Origin: an uncultured Bacilli bacterium
GTDB lineage: Bacteria > Bacillota_I > Bacilli_A > RF39 > UBA660
NCBI GenBank assembly: GCA_947628685.1
Contig: CANRAT010000049.1
Location: 1-10,496 of the forward strand
Length of the DNA stretch: 10,496 bases
Reading direction: 5' to 3'
Each line of letters opens with the position of its first letter. Within the stretch, counting starts at the first letter, position 1. The translations under genes and the position numbers were made by a program. The notes beneath the pieces are model-generated. The model did no database searches. It worked only from the letters and a program-made list of their open reading frames with translations, and was not told the DNA's origin. Below, one piece after another: positions 1 through 5,533 of this stretch.

Positions 1-77
1 TGGTGGGCGATATAGGACTCGAACCTATGACCCCTTGCTTGTAAGGCAAGTGCTCTAACCAACTGAGCTAATCGCCC
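1..77 (-). tRNA. tRNA-Val, anticodon UAC
   Basis: Read on the minus strand, this is a complete cloverleaf. The acceptor stem GGGCGAT pairs with ATCGCCC, followed by discriminator A and an encoded CCA (bases 1-3). The D arm is AGCTCAGTTGGTTAGAGC and the T arm contains GGTTCGAGTCC. The anticodon stem CTTGC/GCAAG encloses the loop CTTACAA, giving anticodon TAC, which reads the valine codon GUA. The 5' end is at 77. Its own promoter lies just upstream (99-127). Other tRNA genes could follow beyond the left edge. Confidence 0.96.
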
Positions 78-98
78 GTAAAAACGTTGACGTAATTA

Positions 99-127
99 AA
101 TATACCATGTATACTTGATTTTGTCAA
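99..127 (-). promoter_or_regulatory. sigma-A promoter of the tRNA-Val gene
   Basis: On the minus strand there is a perfect -35 box TTGACA (122-127), a 17-base spacer and a -10 box TATATT (99-104). The -10 box is preceded by TGG, which is an extended -10 element. Predicted initiation near 92 leaves a leader of about 15 bases before the mature tRNA 5' end at 77. It sits directly downstream of the S1-domain gene. Confidence 0.85.
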
Positions 128-144
128 TACAAAATAATGCAAAA

Positions 145-504
145 TCATTGATTTTTTATTTTTTTTAACGATTCTTCAATCCAAATTGGCAATTTATACT
201 CAAGAGTTTTAAAACCAAGTGGTGTTTCTTTTATCCTCTTTCTTTTAATTGCGACCTTTTTTTTATACTCAATATTTTTAATACTTAGCTTTAAGTGGCC
301 AAGTTCTTCGTCAACATCTAAAATCTCAACAAAAATTACATCCCCTATTTTTACATAATCGTTTATATTTTTAACAAAACCGTGAGATATTTCTGAAATA
401 TGAATCAAACCCGTATAATAATCATCACATGAAACAAATACGCCATATGACTCTATCCCAGATACTATACCTCTGATTATTCTCCCTTTCTTTATTTTAG
501 TCAT
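145..504 (-). CDS. S1-domain RNA-binding protein, YugI/CvfD (general stress protein 13) type
   Basis: This small cytoplasmic protein of 119 residues has one S1 RNA-binding domain (about residues 5-76). The domain carries the family features GIVSGIESYGVFV, GLIHISEI, HGFVKNIND and LKLSIK. The tail after residue 92 (ETPLGFKTL followed by a KLPIWIEES segment) also fits the YugI/CvfD family of Bacilli, which are about 120-130 residues long. CvfD/YugI proteins act as ribosome- or RNA-associated post-transcriptional regulators; that role is family knowledge and not shown here. The ATG at 504 is preceded by AGGTGG at a good distance. The stop is TGA, so this organism does not read TGA as tryptophan. 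The gene is divergent from the NifU-like gene and lies upstream of tRNA-Val on the same strand. No convincing terminator separates the two. Confidence 0.9.
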   Translation of the reverse strand: MTKIKKGRIIRGIVSGIESYGVFVSCDDYYTGLIHISEISHGFVKNINDYVKIGDVIFVEILDVDEELGHLKLSIKNIEYKKKVAIKRKRIKETPLGFKTLEYKLPIWIEESLKKIKNQ

Positions 505-520
505 ATTACCACCTGAAAAA

Positions 521-529
521 ATTATACCA
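521..529 (-). promoter_or_regulatory. extended -10 promoter of the S1-domain gene
   Basis: On the minus strand the sequence reads TGGTATAAT (529 down to 521), a perfect -10 box with the TGN extension. The -35 region about 17 bases upstream is only AT-rich (TATTTT), so the extended -10 probably compensates. It lies 16 bases upstream of the ATG, leaving a short leader that includes the AGGTGG ribosome binding site. Confidence 0.65.
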
Positions 530-552
530 CATTTTCATTAATAAAAATAGTA

Positions 553-581
553 TTTACAAATTTTATTAACTATTATATAAT
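553..581 (+). promoter_or_regulatory. sigma-A promoter of the NifU-like gene
   Basis: TTTACA (553-558) and TATAAT (576-581) are separated by 17 bases. Initiation near 588 leaves only about 11 bases before the ATG at 599, just enough for the GGTG ribosome binding site. This favours the ATG over the upstream in-frame TTG at 587. The promoter is back to back with that of the S1-domain gene. Confidence 0.8.
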
Positions 582-598
582 ACATTTTGGTGATTCAA

Positions 599-826
599 AT
601 GAAAAATGCTGAAGAAAAAATTAAAGAAATAATTGATAAATTAAGACCATTTTTAATAAACGATGGAGGAAATATTGAATTTGTTAAATATGAAAACAAT
701 GTAGTTTACATTCATATGATTGGTGCATGTGCTAATTGCCAAATGCTTGATTATACATTAAAAGATGGAATTGCTACTGCAATAATGAGTGAAATCCCAG
801 AAGTTATCGATGTGATTAATGTTTAA
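599..826 (+). CDS. NifU C-terminal-domain Fe-S cluster scaffold/carrier (YutI-like)
   Basis: The product is a 75-residue protein consisting only of the NifU C-terminal (Nfu) domain. It contains DKLRPFLINDGGNIEFV and the cluster-binding motif GACANC, with the CxxC cysteines at 44 and 47, followed by TLKDGIATAI and a typical IPEVIDVI end. Proteins of this family bind a [4Fe-4S] cluster, probably across a dimer, and pass it to apo-enzymes in the cytoplasm. The frame is open from a TTG at 587, but the promoter predicts transcription from about 588. GGTG at 589-592 is well spaced for the ATG at 599, so I chose 599. It is shorter than Bacillus YutI (about 110 residues), lacking extra N-terminal sequence. 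It converges on the YutH-like gene with a 16-base gap. Confidence 0.9.
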   Translation: MKNAEEKIKEIIDKLRPFLINDGGNIEFVKYENNVVYIHMIGACANCQMLDYTLKDGIATAIMSEIPEVIDVINV

Positions 827-830
827 TCAT

Positions 831-844
831 AGTTTATTTAAACT
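831..844. repeat. small inverted repeat between convergent genes
   Basis: AGTTTA-TT-TAAACT is a perfect 6-bp inverted repeat with a 2-base centre. It lies between the end of the NifU-like gene and the stop of the YutH-like gene. It is the only structure in the 16-base gap. Neither strand has a following T-run, so a terminator role is uncertain. Confidence 0.4.
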
Positions 845-1721
845 AAAAATTCAACCATTCAATTTCAGGTATATTGTGTCTATTCTTTAAATAACCATAA
901 ACCTGTTTTAAAAATGTCTCATAATTGAGATTTTTTTTTATATATACATCAATTTTATCTTCACTTAATTTGTCTTGAATTATCTCATCATACATGTCAA
1001 AATAATAAGAAGGATAAAGCAACCTAGCCATAATTAGGATACTTTCAGTATAATTTAGATTTAAATTATCCAAATAATAATACACCTCACTAATTTTCAA
1101 AACATCATTGATGTAATTAGTTTTTATATACTCTGCAATATCTCTTACCCTGCTATCAACAATTATATTTATCGGATTAAAAAATTCAGATAATTTCTCA
1201 TTATAGTTTATTCTCTTATGACAAACATAATAATTGATTTCTTTATTCTCAATATAATTTAGCAAATTAATCGCGGTTTCTGTAAGTCCAACGTAATAAT
1301 TAAAACTATTTTTTAATTTAGGATATTTAAACGCCAATTGATTCATCTGATATTCATAATAGTCGATTTTTTCTTCCCATATATTTTTCCAATTTAATGA
1401 ATAATTCCCAACAACGAAAAAATCATAATTAATAATCTCATTAATATCTACATATTTTTCTATATTTATATTTTCTTTTATTAATAAATATGGTGTGTTA
1501 TTGTAAAAAGTAAGCAATTGCTTATCCTTATTTAGCAAAACTTGATGACAATATTTATTATTTTTTACCAATAGCATGTATATTTCATAAAATTTGTTGG
1601 CATCCCCATAAAATGGGATGAATTGATAATTTTTATTATCAATCTTAAACATGAAACGGTCGTTAGCTTTTTTAAAATCTGATACTAATAAATTGTAATA
1701 GAAATTAATCAAATTTTTCAT
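843..1721 (-). CDS. yutH: YutH/CotS-family kinase-like spore coat protein
   Basis: This 292-residue protein resembles the YutH branch of the CotS spore-coat family, which has a degenerate aminoglycoside-phosphotransferase/kinase fold. Supporting pieces are NYYVGLTETAINLL (141-154), VCHKRI (166-171) where active relatives have a catalytic-loop His-Gly-Asp type motif, DSRVRDIAEYIK (189-200), and MARLLYPSYYFDMYDEII (231-248). There is no signal peptide or membrane segment. Such proteins associate with the developing spore in the mother cell; that is family knowledge. The ATG at 1721 has a strong AGAGGAG site (1726-1732). I saw no clear promoter: the space to the next gene holds that gene's terminator. 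Expression may depend on a sporulation sigma factor I cannot identify, or on read-through. The germinant-receptor operon in the same window supports a spore context. The symbol rests on motif recognition only. Confidence 0.68.
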   Translation of the reverse strand: MKNLINFYYNLLVSDFKKANDRFMFKIDNKNYQFIPFYGDANKFYEIYMLLVKNNKYCHQVLLNKDKQLLTFYNNTPYLLIKENINIEKYVDINEIINYDFFVVGNYSLNWKNIWEEKIDYYEYQMNQLAFKYPKLKNSFNYYVGLTETAINLLNYIENKEINYYVCHKRINYNEKLSEFFNPINIIVDSRVRDIAEYIKTNYINDVLKISEVYYYLDNLNLNYTESILIMARLLYPSYYFDMYDEIIQDKLSEDKIDVYIKKNLNYETFLKQVYGYLKNRHNIPEIEWLNF

Positions 1722-1746
1722 ATTGCTCCTCTACTAATTTTATGCA

Positions 1747-1780
1747 CAAAAATAGAATAATTTAACCTTAAATTATTCTA
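1747..1780 (-). terminator. rho-independent terminator of the 201-residue protein gene
   Basis: A perfect 13-bp inverted repeat (TAGAATAATTTAA at 1753-1765 and TTAAATTATTCTA at 1768-1780) with a 2-base centre is followed, on the minus strand, by TTTTT. It begins 11 bases after the stop at 1792. The stem has only one G-C pair, so it may be weak. On the plus strand CTTTTT also follows, so it could act in both directions, but no plus-strand gene needs it. Confidence 0.65.
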
Positions 1781-1791
1781 CTTTTTAATAA

Positions 1792-2397
1792 CTATTGTAT
1801 AATCGTTTTAATATTATTTATTTTTTCTTGTAGTACCTTAATTTGATTTTCCAACTCTCCATTTTTTTCTTGTTCTTCAAAAAATTTTGCTCTATAATCA
1901 ATTATTACATCGCTGTCTAATTCTTCACTTGCATTAGTTTTGGCTGCTGTAATGTCATAAACTGCATTATTTGAAGTGGCTTGTTCATTATTTGGTAATA
2001 CGATCTTAAAATTATCCTCCACAATGTGTCTCAACAATTTGAACTTGTTATTACTTACAACCTTTAAATTTACCAACATATTTATTGGCAAATATTGAAT
2101 TGTAGCACTTTGAGTACCATTTTTTTTATCTTCTACAATAGTAGTAATTGAACTTTGCACTTTTTGCCATTCTGCCTGATCATTTATTTCCATACCCAAC
2201 ATATATCCCGTTTCAACTGGTCCTGATTGGGTATTTTGAACTTCCTTACATACTTGCACTAAATACAATTTCACATATCCGTTTTCTTCTAATTCACCTT
2301 TAGTGTAAATAAAATAATATTTTGAATTGAATATATAAAAAATTCCATTAACATCTATTACTGCACCATTATCTGAAATAATTTTTGTATTTTCCAT
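1792..2397 (-). CDS. unrecognised 201-residue protein with C-terminal coiled coil, weakly DUF1292-like
   Basis: I do not recognise this protein with confidence. It has no signal peptide or membrane segment. The N-terminal part (about 8-92) is rich in beta-strand patterns and weakly recalls small DUF1292/YrzB-type proteins: an aromatic segment FNSKYYFIYTKGE, then an acidic turn, KLYLVQV, and a segment with DQAEWQKVQSSI near residues 73-84. The middle (95-137) looks like another beta-rich segment. A polar linker (138-165) leads to a charged heptad-like helix (168-199) that is probably a coiled coil and could mediate oligomerisation. The ATG at 2397 follows GGGTGA (2402-2407). The gene has its own promoter and terminator, so it appears to be a single-gene unit on the same strand as yutH and truA. 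Confidence 0.75.
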   Translation of the reverse strand: MENTKIISDNGAVIDVNGIFYIFNSKYYFIYTKGELEENGYVKLYLVQVCKEVQNTQSGPVETGYMLGMEINDQAEWQKVQSSITTIVEDKKNGTQSATIQYLPINMLVNLKVVSNNKFKLLRHIVEDNFKIVLPNNEQATSNNAVYDITAAKTNASEELDSDVIIDYRAKFFEEQEKNGELENQIKVLQEKINNIKTIIQ

Positions 2398-2423
2398 ATA
2401 ATCACCCTTTTATCCTACAATTA

Positions 2424-2452
2424 ATTATAGTCTAAATATTAAAAAAAATCAA
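2424..2452 (-). promoter_or_regulatory. sigma-A promoter of the 201-residue protein gene
   Basis: On the minus strand, TTGATT (2447-2452) and TATAAT (2424-2429) are separated by 17 bases. Initiation near 2417 gives a leader of about 20 bases containing the GGGTGA ribosome binding site. The promoter lies in the 91-base gap after truA, so the gene can be expressed independently of the ecf-truA operon. Confidence 0.75.
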
Positions 2453-2488
2453 TACCAACAAAATGTTAATTTCCGTCAAAAAAAGACG

Positions 2489-3229
2489 TTAGTAAAAAAC
2501 ATCTTTTAAATACAACCCACAGGCTGGCGCACACATTCCGGCTTTTGTTCTATCCTTCATCTTTAAAATTTCTATTACATCTTCACTTTTATATTTTCCT
2601 TCTCCTATTTCAATCAAAAGCCCAACTATATTTCTTACCATATATCTCATAAAACCTGTCCCTAATATTGATATTGTTATCGTATTTACATTTTTAACAT
2701 CTCTTTTAAGCGACGTTTGTACAATAGTCCTAGTATAGTCTTCTTTTTCTTCATCAATTTTTACAAATGACCTAAAATCGTGTGTACCCTCAAAATACTT
2801 TAAAGCCCTTTCTATCTCTGGTATGTCGAGTTTTCTATTATATTGATATACATAATCTTTTTCTATTGGATTATATACTCCCATATTTATCTTATAAACA
2901 TATTCTTTTGCCTTAACATCAAATCTTGCATGAAAATCATCACTAACTTCACTAACTGTTCTAACGTACATATCATCAGGGATTAAACTATTCAATGCAC
3001 TTCTTAATTTCTCGCAAGTAATACTTGTGCTTAAATCAAAGTGTGCGCACTGACCATAAGCATGAACGCCTGCATCAGTTCTACCAGAAGCGGATACACT
3101 AACAGCCTTATTAGCATTTATACTTTTTAAAGCCTTTTCTAGTTCGCCTTGGACAGTTCTCATTTTTGGCTGTTTTTGATATCCGTTATATTTTGAACCA
3201 TCATAAGAAAATCTTATAAAATATCTCAC
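2489..3229 (-). CDS. truA: tRNA pseudouridine(38-40) synthase TruA
   Basis: TruA converts uridines 38-40 of the tRNA anticodon arm to pseudouridine. The 246-residue product has FSYDGSKYNGYQKQP near the N-terminus, the catalytic loop SGRTDAGVHA with the nucleophile Asp52, VRNIVGLLIEIGEGK in the C-terminal half, and a CAPACGLYL end. All are typical of the family, and the length is normal. The frame is open to a TTG at 3253, but the family starts close to the RYFIRFSYDG segment. A GTG at 3229 overlaps the ecfT stop as GTGA, with AAGGAAG upstream (3238-3244), so I chose 3229; the GTG at 3232 is an alternative. It is the last gene of the ecfA1-ecfA2-ecfT-truA operon, and the overlap suggests translational coupling to ecfT. 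Nothing looks damaged, unlike its upstream partners. Confidence 0.95.
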   Translation of the reverse strand: MRYFIRFSYDGSKYNGYQKQPKMRTVQGELEKALKSINANKAVSVSASGRTDAGVHAYGQCAHFDLSTSITCEKLRSALNSLIPDDMYVRTVSEVSDDFHARFDVKAKEYVYKINMGVYNPIEKDYVYQYNRKLDIPEIERALKYFEGTHDFRSFVKIDEEKEDYTRTIVQTSLKRDVKNVNTITISILGTGFMRYMVRNIVGLLIEIGEGKYKSEDVIEILKMKDRTKAGMCAPACGLYLKDVFY

Positions 3230-3903
3230 CACACCACTTCCTTGAATATACAAATTACAAATATTATTATAAATAATACCATAAATATTTTCGATATAAT
3301 ATTGCTTTTATTATCTACTCTAAAAAATGTCATTTTCAAAGTCTCATCTTTAGATGTTAATTTTTCTATAGAATTCATAAAAATTGGTAATAAATAGTTC
3401 TTTATATTAAACACCCTTTTACCATTTTTTATCTGTGAATATTTAATATTATCAAAGGAGTCCAAAAGACATTTTACATAATAAATAGATAAAGATAAAT
3501 TATGCGATAACTTTTCTACATTTAAAAATCTCTCAAGAGGCTTAAGTATACCATAAATACCACTATTAAATCCTTTAAAATCTGTATTCAATACGTATAT
3601 CTCAATTAAAATTGCAATAAGCAGTAACTTATATAGCAATATTAAATTAGGTAAAAAAGAATATCGCCTTAACATAATTATATACAAAACCAGATAAATT
3701 AACAATAGAGGTGATACTTTTTTTAATGTCTTTACATAGTATCTAACACTTTTTTCAGTTTTTATCATTAATATTAAAATTAACGTCGTAAGAAATAAAA
3801 TTAGAAATATTGATTTAGAAATCATCACACAAAATATCAGAATTAATAATATTAAAAGTCTTTCTTTTGGCGTGATTTTTTTTATTATATTATCTTGATA
3901 CAT
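3226..3903 (-). CDS. ecfT: EcfT-like transmembrane coupling protein of an ECF transporter, divergent
   Basis: EcfT couples the ATPase pair to substrate-binding S components in the membrane. The 225-residue product has hydrophobic spans near 16-28, 31-47, 64-78, 84-105 and 202-220. The cytoplasmic segment KPLERF (121-126), the helix ending near KYSQIKNG (154-161) and LLPIFMNSIEKL (171-182) follow the family layout. The two coupling motifs, normally of the ARG type, read IKNG (158-161) and TFFRV (192-196), so the usual first arginine is Asn and the second is shifted or lost. The first in-frame ATG (3915) directly abuts AAAGG, too close for a ribosome binding site, so the ATG at 3903 is preferred. 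It overlaps ecfA2 by 14 bases, and its TGA overlaps truA. Identity rests on layout and synteny. Confidence 0.8.
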   Translation of the reverse strand: MYQDNIIKKITPKERLLILLILIFCVMISKSIFLILFLTTLILILMIKTEKSVRYYVKTLKKVSPLLLIYLVLYIIMLRRYSFLPNLILLYKLLLIAILIEIYVLNTDFKGFNSGIYGILKPLERFLNVEKLSHNLSLSIYYVKCLLDSFDNIKYSQIKNGKRVFNIKNYLLPIFMNSIEKLTSKDETLKMTFFRVDNKSNIISKIFMVLFIIIFVICIFKEVVW

Positions 3904-4672
3904 TTCTATATACATCCTTTAACAAATCATTCACATTATCTCTATTTACTAATTTTATACCTTTTTTCTTTAATACTTTATCTTTAAAAAATAATATGCT
4001 AGGCTCATTTAGTTCCATTTTATTTAACAAATTTTTATCACTTAAAATTTGATACTTATCACAAATAATTTCACCACTATCCATTAATATAAAATTATCT
4101 GATGAACTGAGCAGGAAATTTGAGTCTACTGAAGACATTAAAATTATTCTATTTTTCTTTTCTCTTTTTAATAATTTAACTAAAGTATCAATAGTTTTAT
4201 CATCTAATCCACTAGTTATATCGTCGAAAAGCAATATCTTAGCATCACTTATAAATGCCTTAATTAGCAATATTTTTTTCTTCTCACCACTACTTAAACT
4301 TAAATAACTTTTCTTTAAAATTTGATTATCTAATCCGAAATTCTTTAAAAATTCATACATCTTTGCTTCTGAGACATTATGTATACCATATTTTATATCT
4401 TCAAAAATATTTATATTAAATAATTCATTTTCATAATCTTCAGTTAAATATAAAACGTTTTTTCGTATATTATTTATCTCACGCTTATTTACATTTGTAA
4501 ATTTATTTCTACCTATACAAATTTCTCCTGTAAAATTTTTATCTAATCCATATATCAGATTGAATAATTCACAAGAGTATCCAAGAACGCTATAAACTCC
4601 ATTATCTTTAATAGTTAAATTTAAATTTTTAAATATATCTTTATAACTTACATTAACTAATTTTATTTCCAT
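3890..4672 (-). CDS. ecfA2: EcfA2-like ABC ATPase lacking Walker A
   Basis: By position and remaining motifs this is the second ATPase of an ECF energising module. The 260-residue product keeps an ABC signature LSSGE (126-130), Walker B ILLFDD (146-151, with Asp in place of the catalytic Glu) and a D-loop SGLDD (154-158). The Walker A loop is gone: the segment SVLGYSCELFNLIYGL (28-43) lines up with the family's P-loop but lacks about four residues, including the GK(S/T) core. The Q-loop position is Glu78 and the switch His is Ser181. The frame is open throughout with no stop or frameshift, so this is long-term divergence rather than a fresh pseudogene. The ATG at 4672 follows GGTGAG. It overlaps the end of ecfA1 by 10 bases and the start of ecfT. 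Confidence 0.85.
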   Translation of the reverse strand: MEIKLVNVSYKDIFKNLNLTIKDNGVYSVLGYSCELFNLIYGLDKNFTGEICIGRNKFTNVNKREINNIRKNVLYLTEDYENELFNINIFEDIKYGIHNVSEAKMYEFLKNFGLDNQILKKSYLSLSSGEKKKILLIKAFISDAKILLFDDITSGLDDKTIDTLVKLLKREKKNRIILMSSVDSNFLLSSSDNFILMDSGEIICDKYQILSDKNLLNKMELNEPSILFFKDKVLKKKGIKLVNRDNVNDLLKDVYRNVSR

Positions 4673-5448
4673 ATTTCACTCACCATTTCATCATAATCAT
4701 CAATTAAGTGATCTATTAAGCCATAAGAAATGAGTTTATATGATAAATCTATTAAAAAAGGCAGTTTAAGATTATTTTTTGAAAAGTTTTTTTCGTCATT
4801 TAATACTTCATCCTTAGAATCATTTATTATAACTTTACCATTATTCATAATTATTATATTATCAGTATTTTTAACATTTTCACTGTTATTTATTACAATA
4901 ACGATACATTTATTTTTCTTTATGCTATTTAGATATGAAATAACTTTAGTCTTTAAATTTTCGTTAAGCGAATCTAAAAGTCCATCTATCAAAATTAATT
5001 TTGGAGAATGTACAATACTTTTAGCAAAAGCAACTAACTTTTTTTCAGGATATGTAAGTATATTTATATTTTTATAAAGTAAATTATCTATTCCTAGTTT
5101 TTTTGATATGTCATAAACTTTTTTTCTGGCTTTATCCTCATCATAATTTAAATTATTTAAAACTTCAATTATATTTTCAAAAGCACTCCCGCTATTCAAA
5201 TTAGATATACCAAGATAAATACCCATATTTTTTCTTAATGTATCAATATTATCTTTATTAATTAATACTCCATCAAGCGTTATAGAGCCACTAAAAAAGG
5301 TAAGTCCAAAGATACTTTTAAGTAAAGTAGTTTTCCCACTTCCAGTTTGCCCTAATAAAGAATATATTTTACCTTCTTCAAGTTCTAGATTAATATTTTT
5401 TAATATATTCATACAGTTTAAATCTTGAATTATCAATACATTTTTCAT
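4663..5448 (-). CDS. ecfA1: EcfA1-like ABC ATPase with Walker A but no signature motif
   Basis: This is the first gene of the ecf-truA operon. The 261-residue product has a perfect Walker A GQTGSGKTT (33-41). The usual LSGGQ signature reads LTYPE (131-135). Walker B is LILID (151-155), but the following catalytic Glu is Gly156. The switch His position is Asn187, and no Q-loop Gln is visible around residues 76-83. The C-terminal part, with LKLPFLIDLSYKLI and a final EMVSEIW, matches the EcfA C-terminal domain and supports the family call. The frame extends to a GTG at 5457 and an ATG at 5454, but AAGGTG (5455-5460) covers those codons and is spaced six bases from the ATG at 5448, so I chose 5448. 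The gene may bind but probably does not readily hydrolyse ATP. Confidence 0.85.
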   Translation of the reverse strand: MKNVLIIQDLNCMNILKNINLELEEGKIYSLLGQTGSGKTTLLKSIFGLTFFSGSITLDGVLINKDNIDTLRKNMGIYLGISNLNSGSAFENIIEVLNNLNYDEDKARKKVYDISKKLGIDNLLYKNINILTYPEKKLVAFAKSIVHSPKLILIDGLLDSLNENLKTKVISYLNSIKKNKCIVIVINNSENVKNTDNIIIMNNGKVIINDSKDEVLNDEKNFSKNNLKLPFLIDLSYKLISYGLIDHLIDDYDEMVSEIWK

Positions 5449-5468
5449 AGGCATCACCTTAAGTTTAT

Positions 5469-5497
5469 ATTATAGTATAGTTTTATTTTAAAGTAAA
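5469..5497 (-). promoter_or_regulatory. promoter of the ecfA1-ecfA2-ecfT-truA operon
   Basis: On the minus strand, TTTACT (5492-5497) and TATAAT (5469-5474) are separated by 17 bases. Initiation near 5462 leaves a short leader of about 14 bases carrying AAGGTG. It starts just after the terminator of the WG-repeat gene. There is no room for a riboswitch. Confidence 0.75.
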
Positions 5498-5507
5498 GTT
5501 AAATAAC

Positions 5508-5533
5508 AAAAAAAGCATAAAGTTCTACTTTAT
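5508..5533 (-). terminator. rho-independent terminator of the WG-repeat gene
   Basis: On the minus strand, ATAAAGT-AGA-ACTTTAT (5517-5533) forms a 7-bp stem with a 3-base loop. It is followed by GC and seven T residues (5508-5514). The stem includes the last sense codons and the TAG stop (5525-5527), so translation termination and transcription termination coincide. It insulates the ecf-truA promoter just downstream. Confidence 0.75.

Noticed and set aside
145..504. TGA read as tryptophan (mycoplasma code), suggested by the AT-rich composition
   Set aside because: TGA ends the S1-domain gene at its family-typical length, TGA overlaps the truA start, and tryptophans in the window are coded by TGG.
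1737..1744. CATAAAAT on the minus strand as a sigma-E-like -10 box for the yutH-like gene
   Set aside because: The predicted start would fall inside the ribosome binding site at 1726-1732, and the -35 region is poor and lies within the upstream terminator stem.
2471..2492. CGTC-T7-GACG hairpin just after truA on the minus strand as a terminator
   Set aside because: The stem is only four pairs, with the T-run in the loop rather than after the stem.
4730..5077. Plus-strand open frame of 115 codons
   Set aside because: It lies entirely antisense to ecfA1, has a low-complexity hydrophobic translation typical of AT-rich antisense, and no family resemblance.
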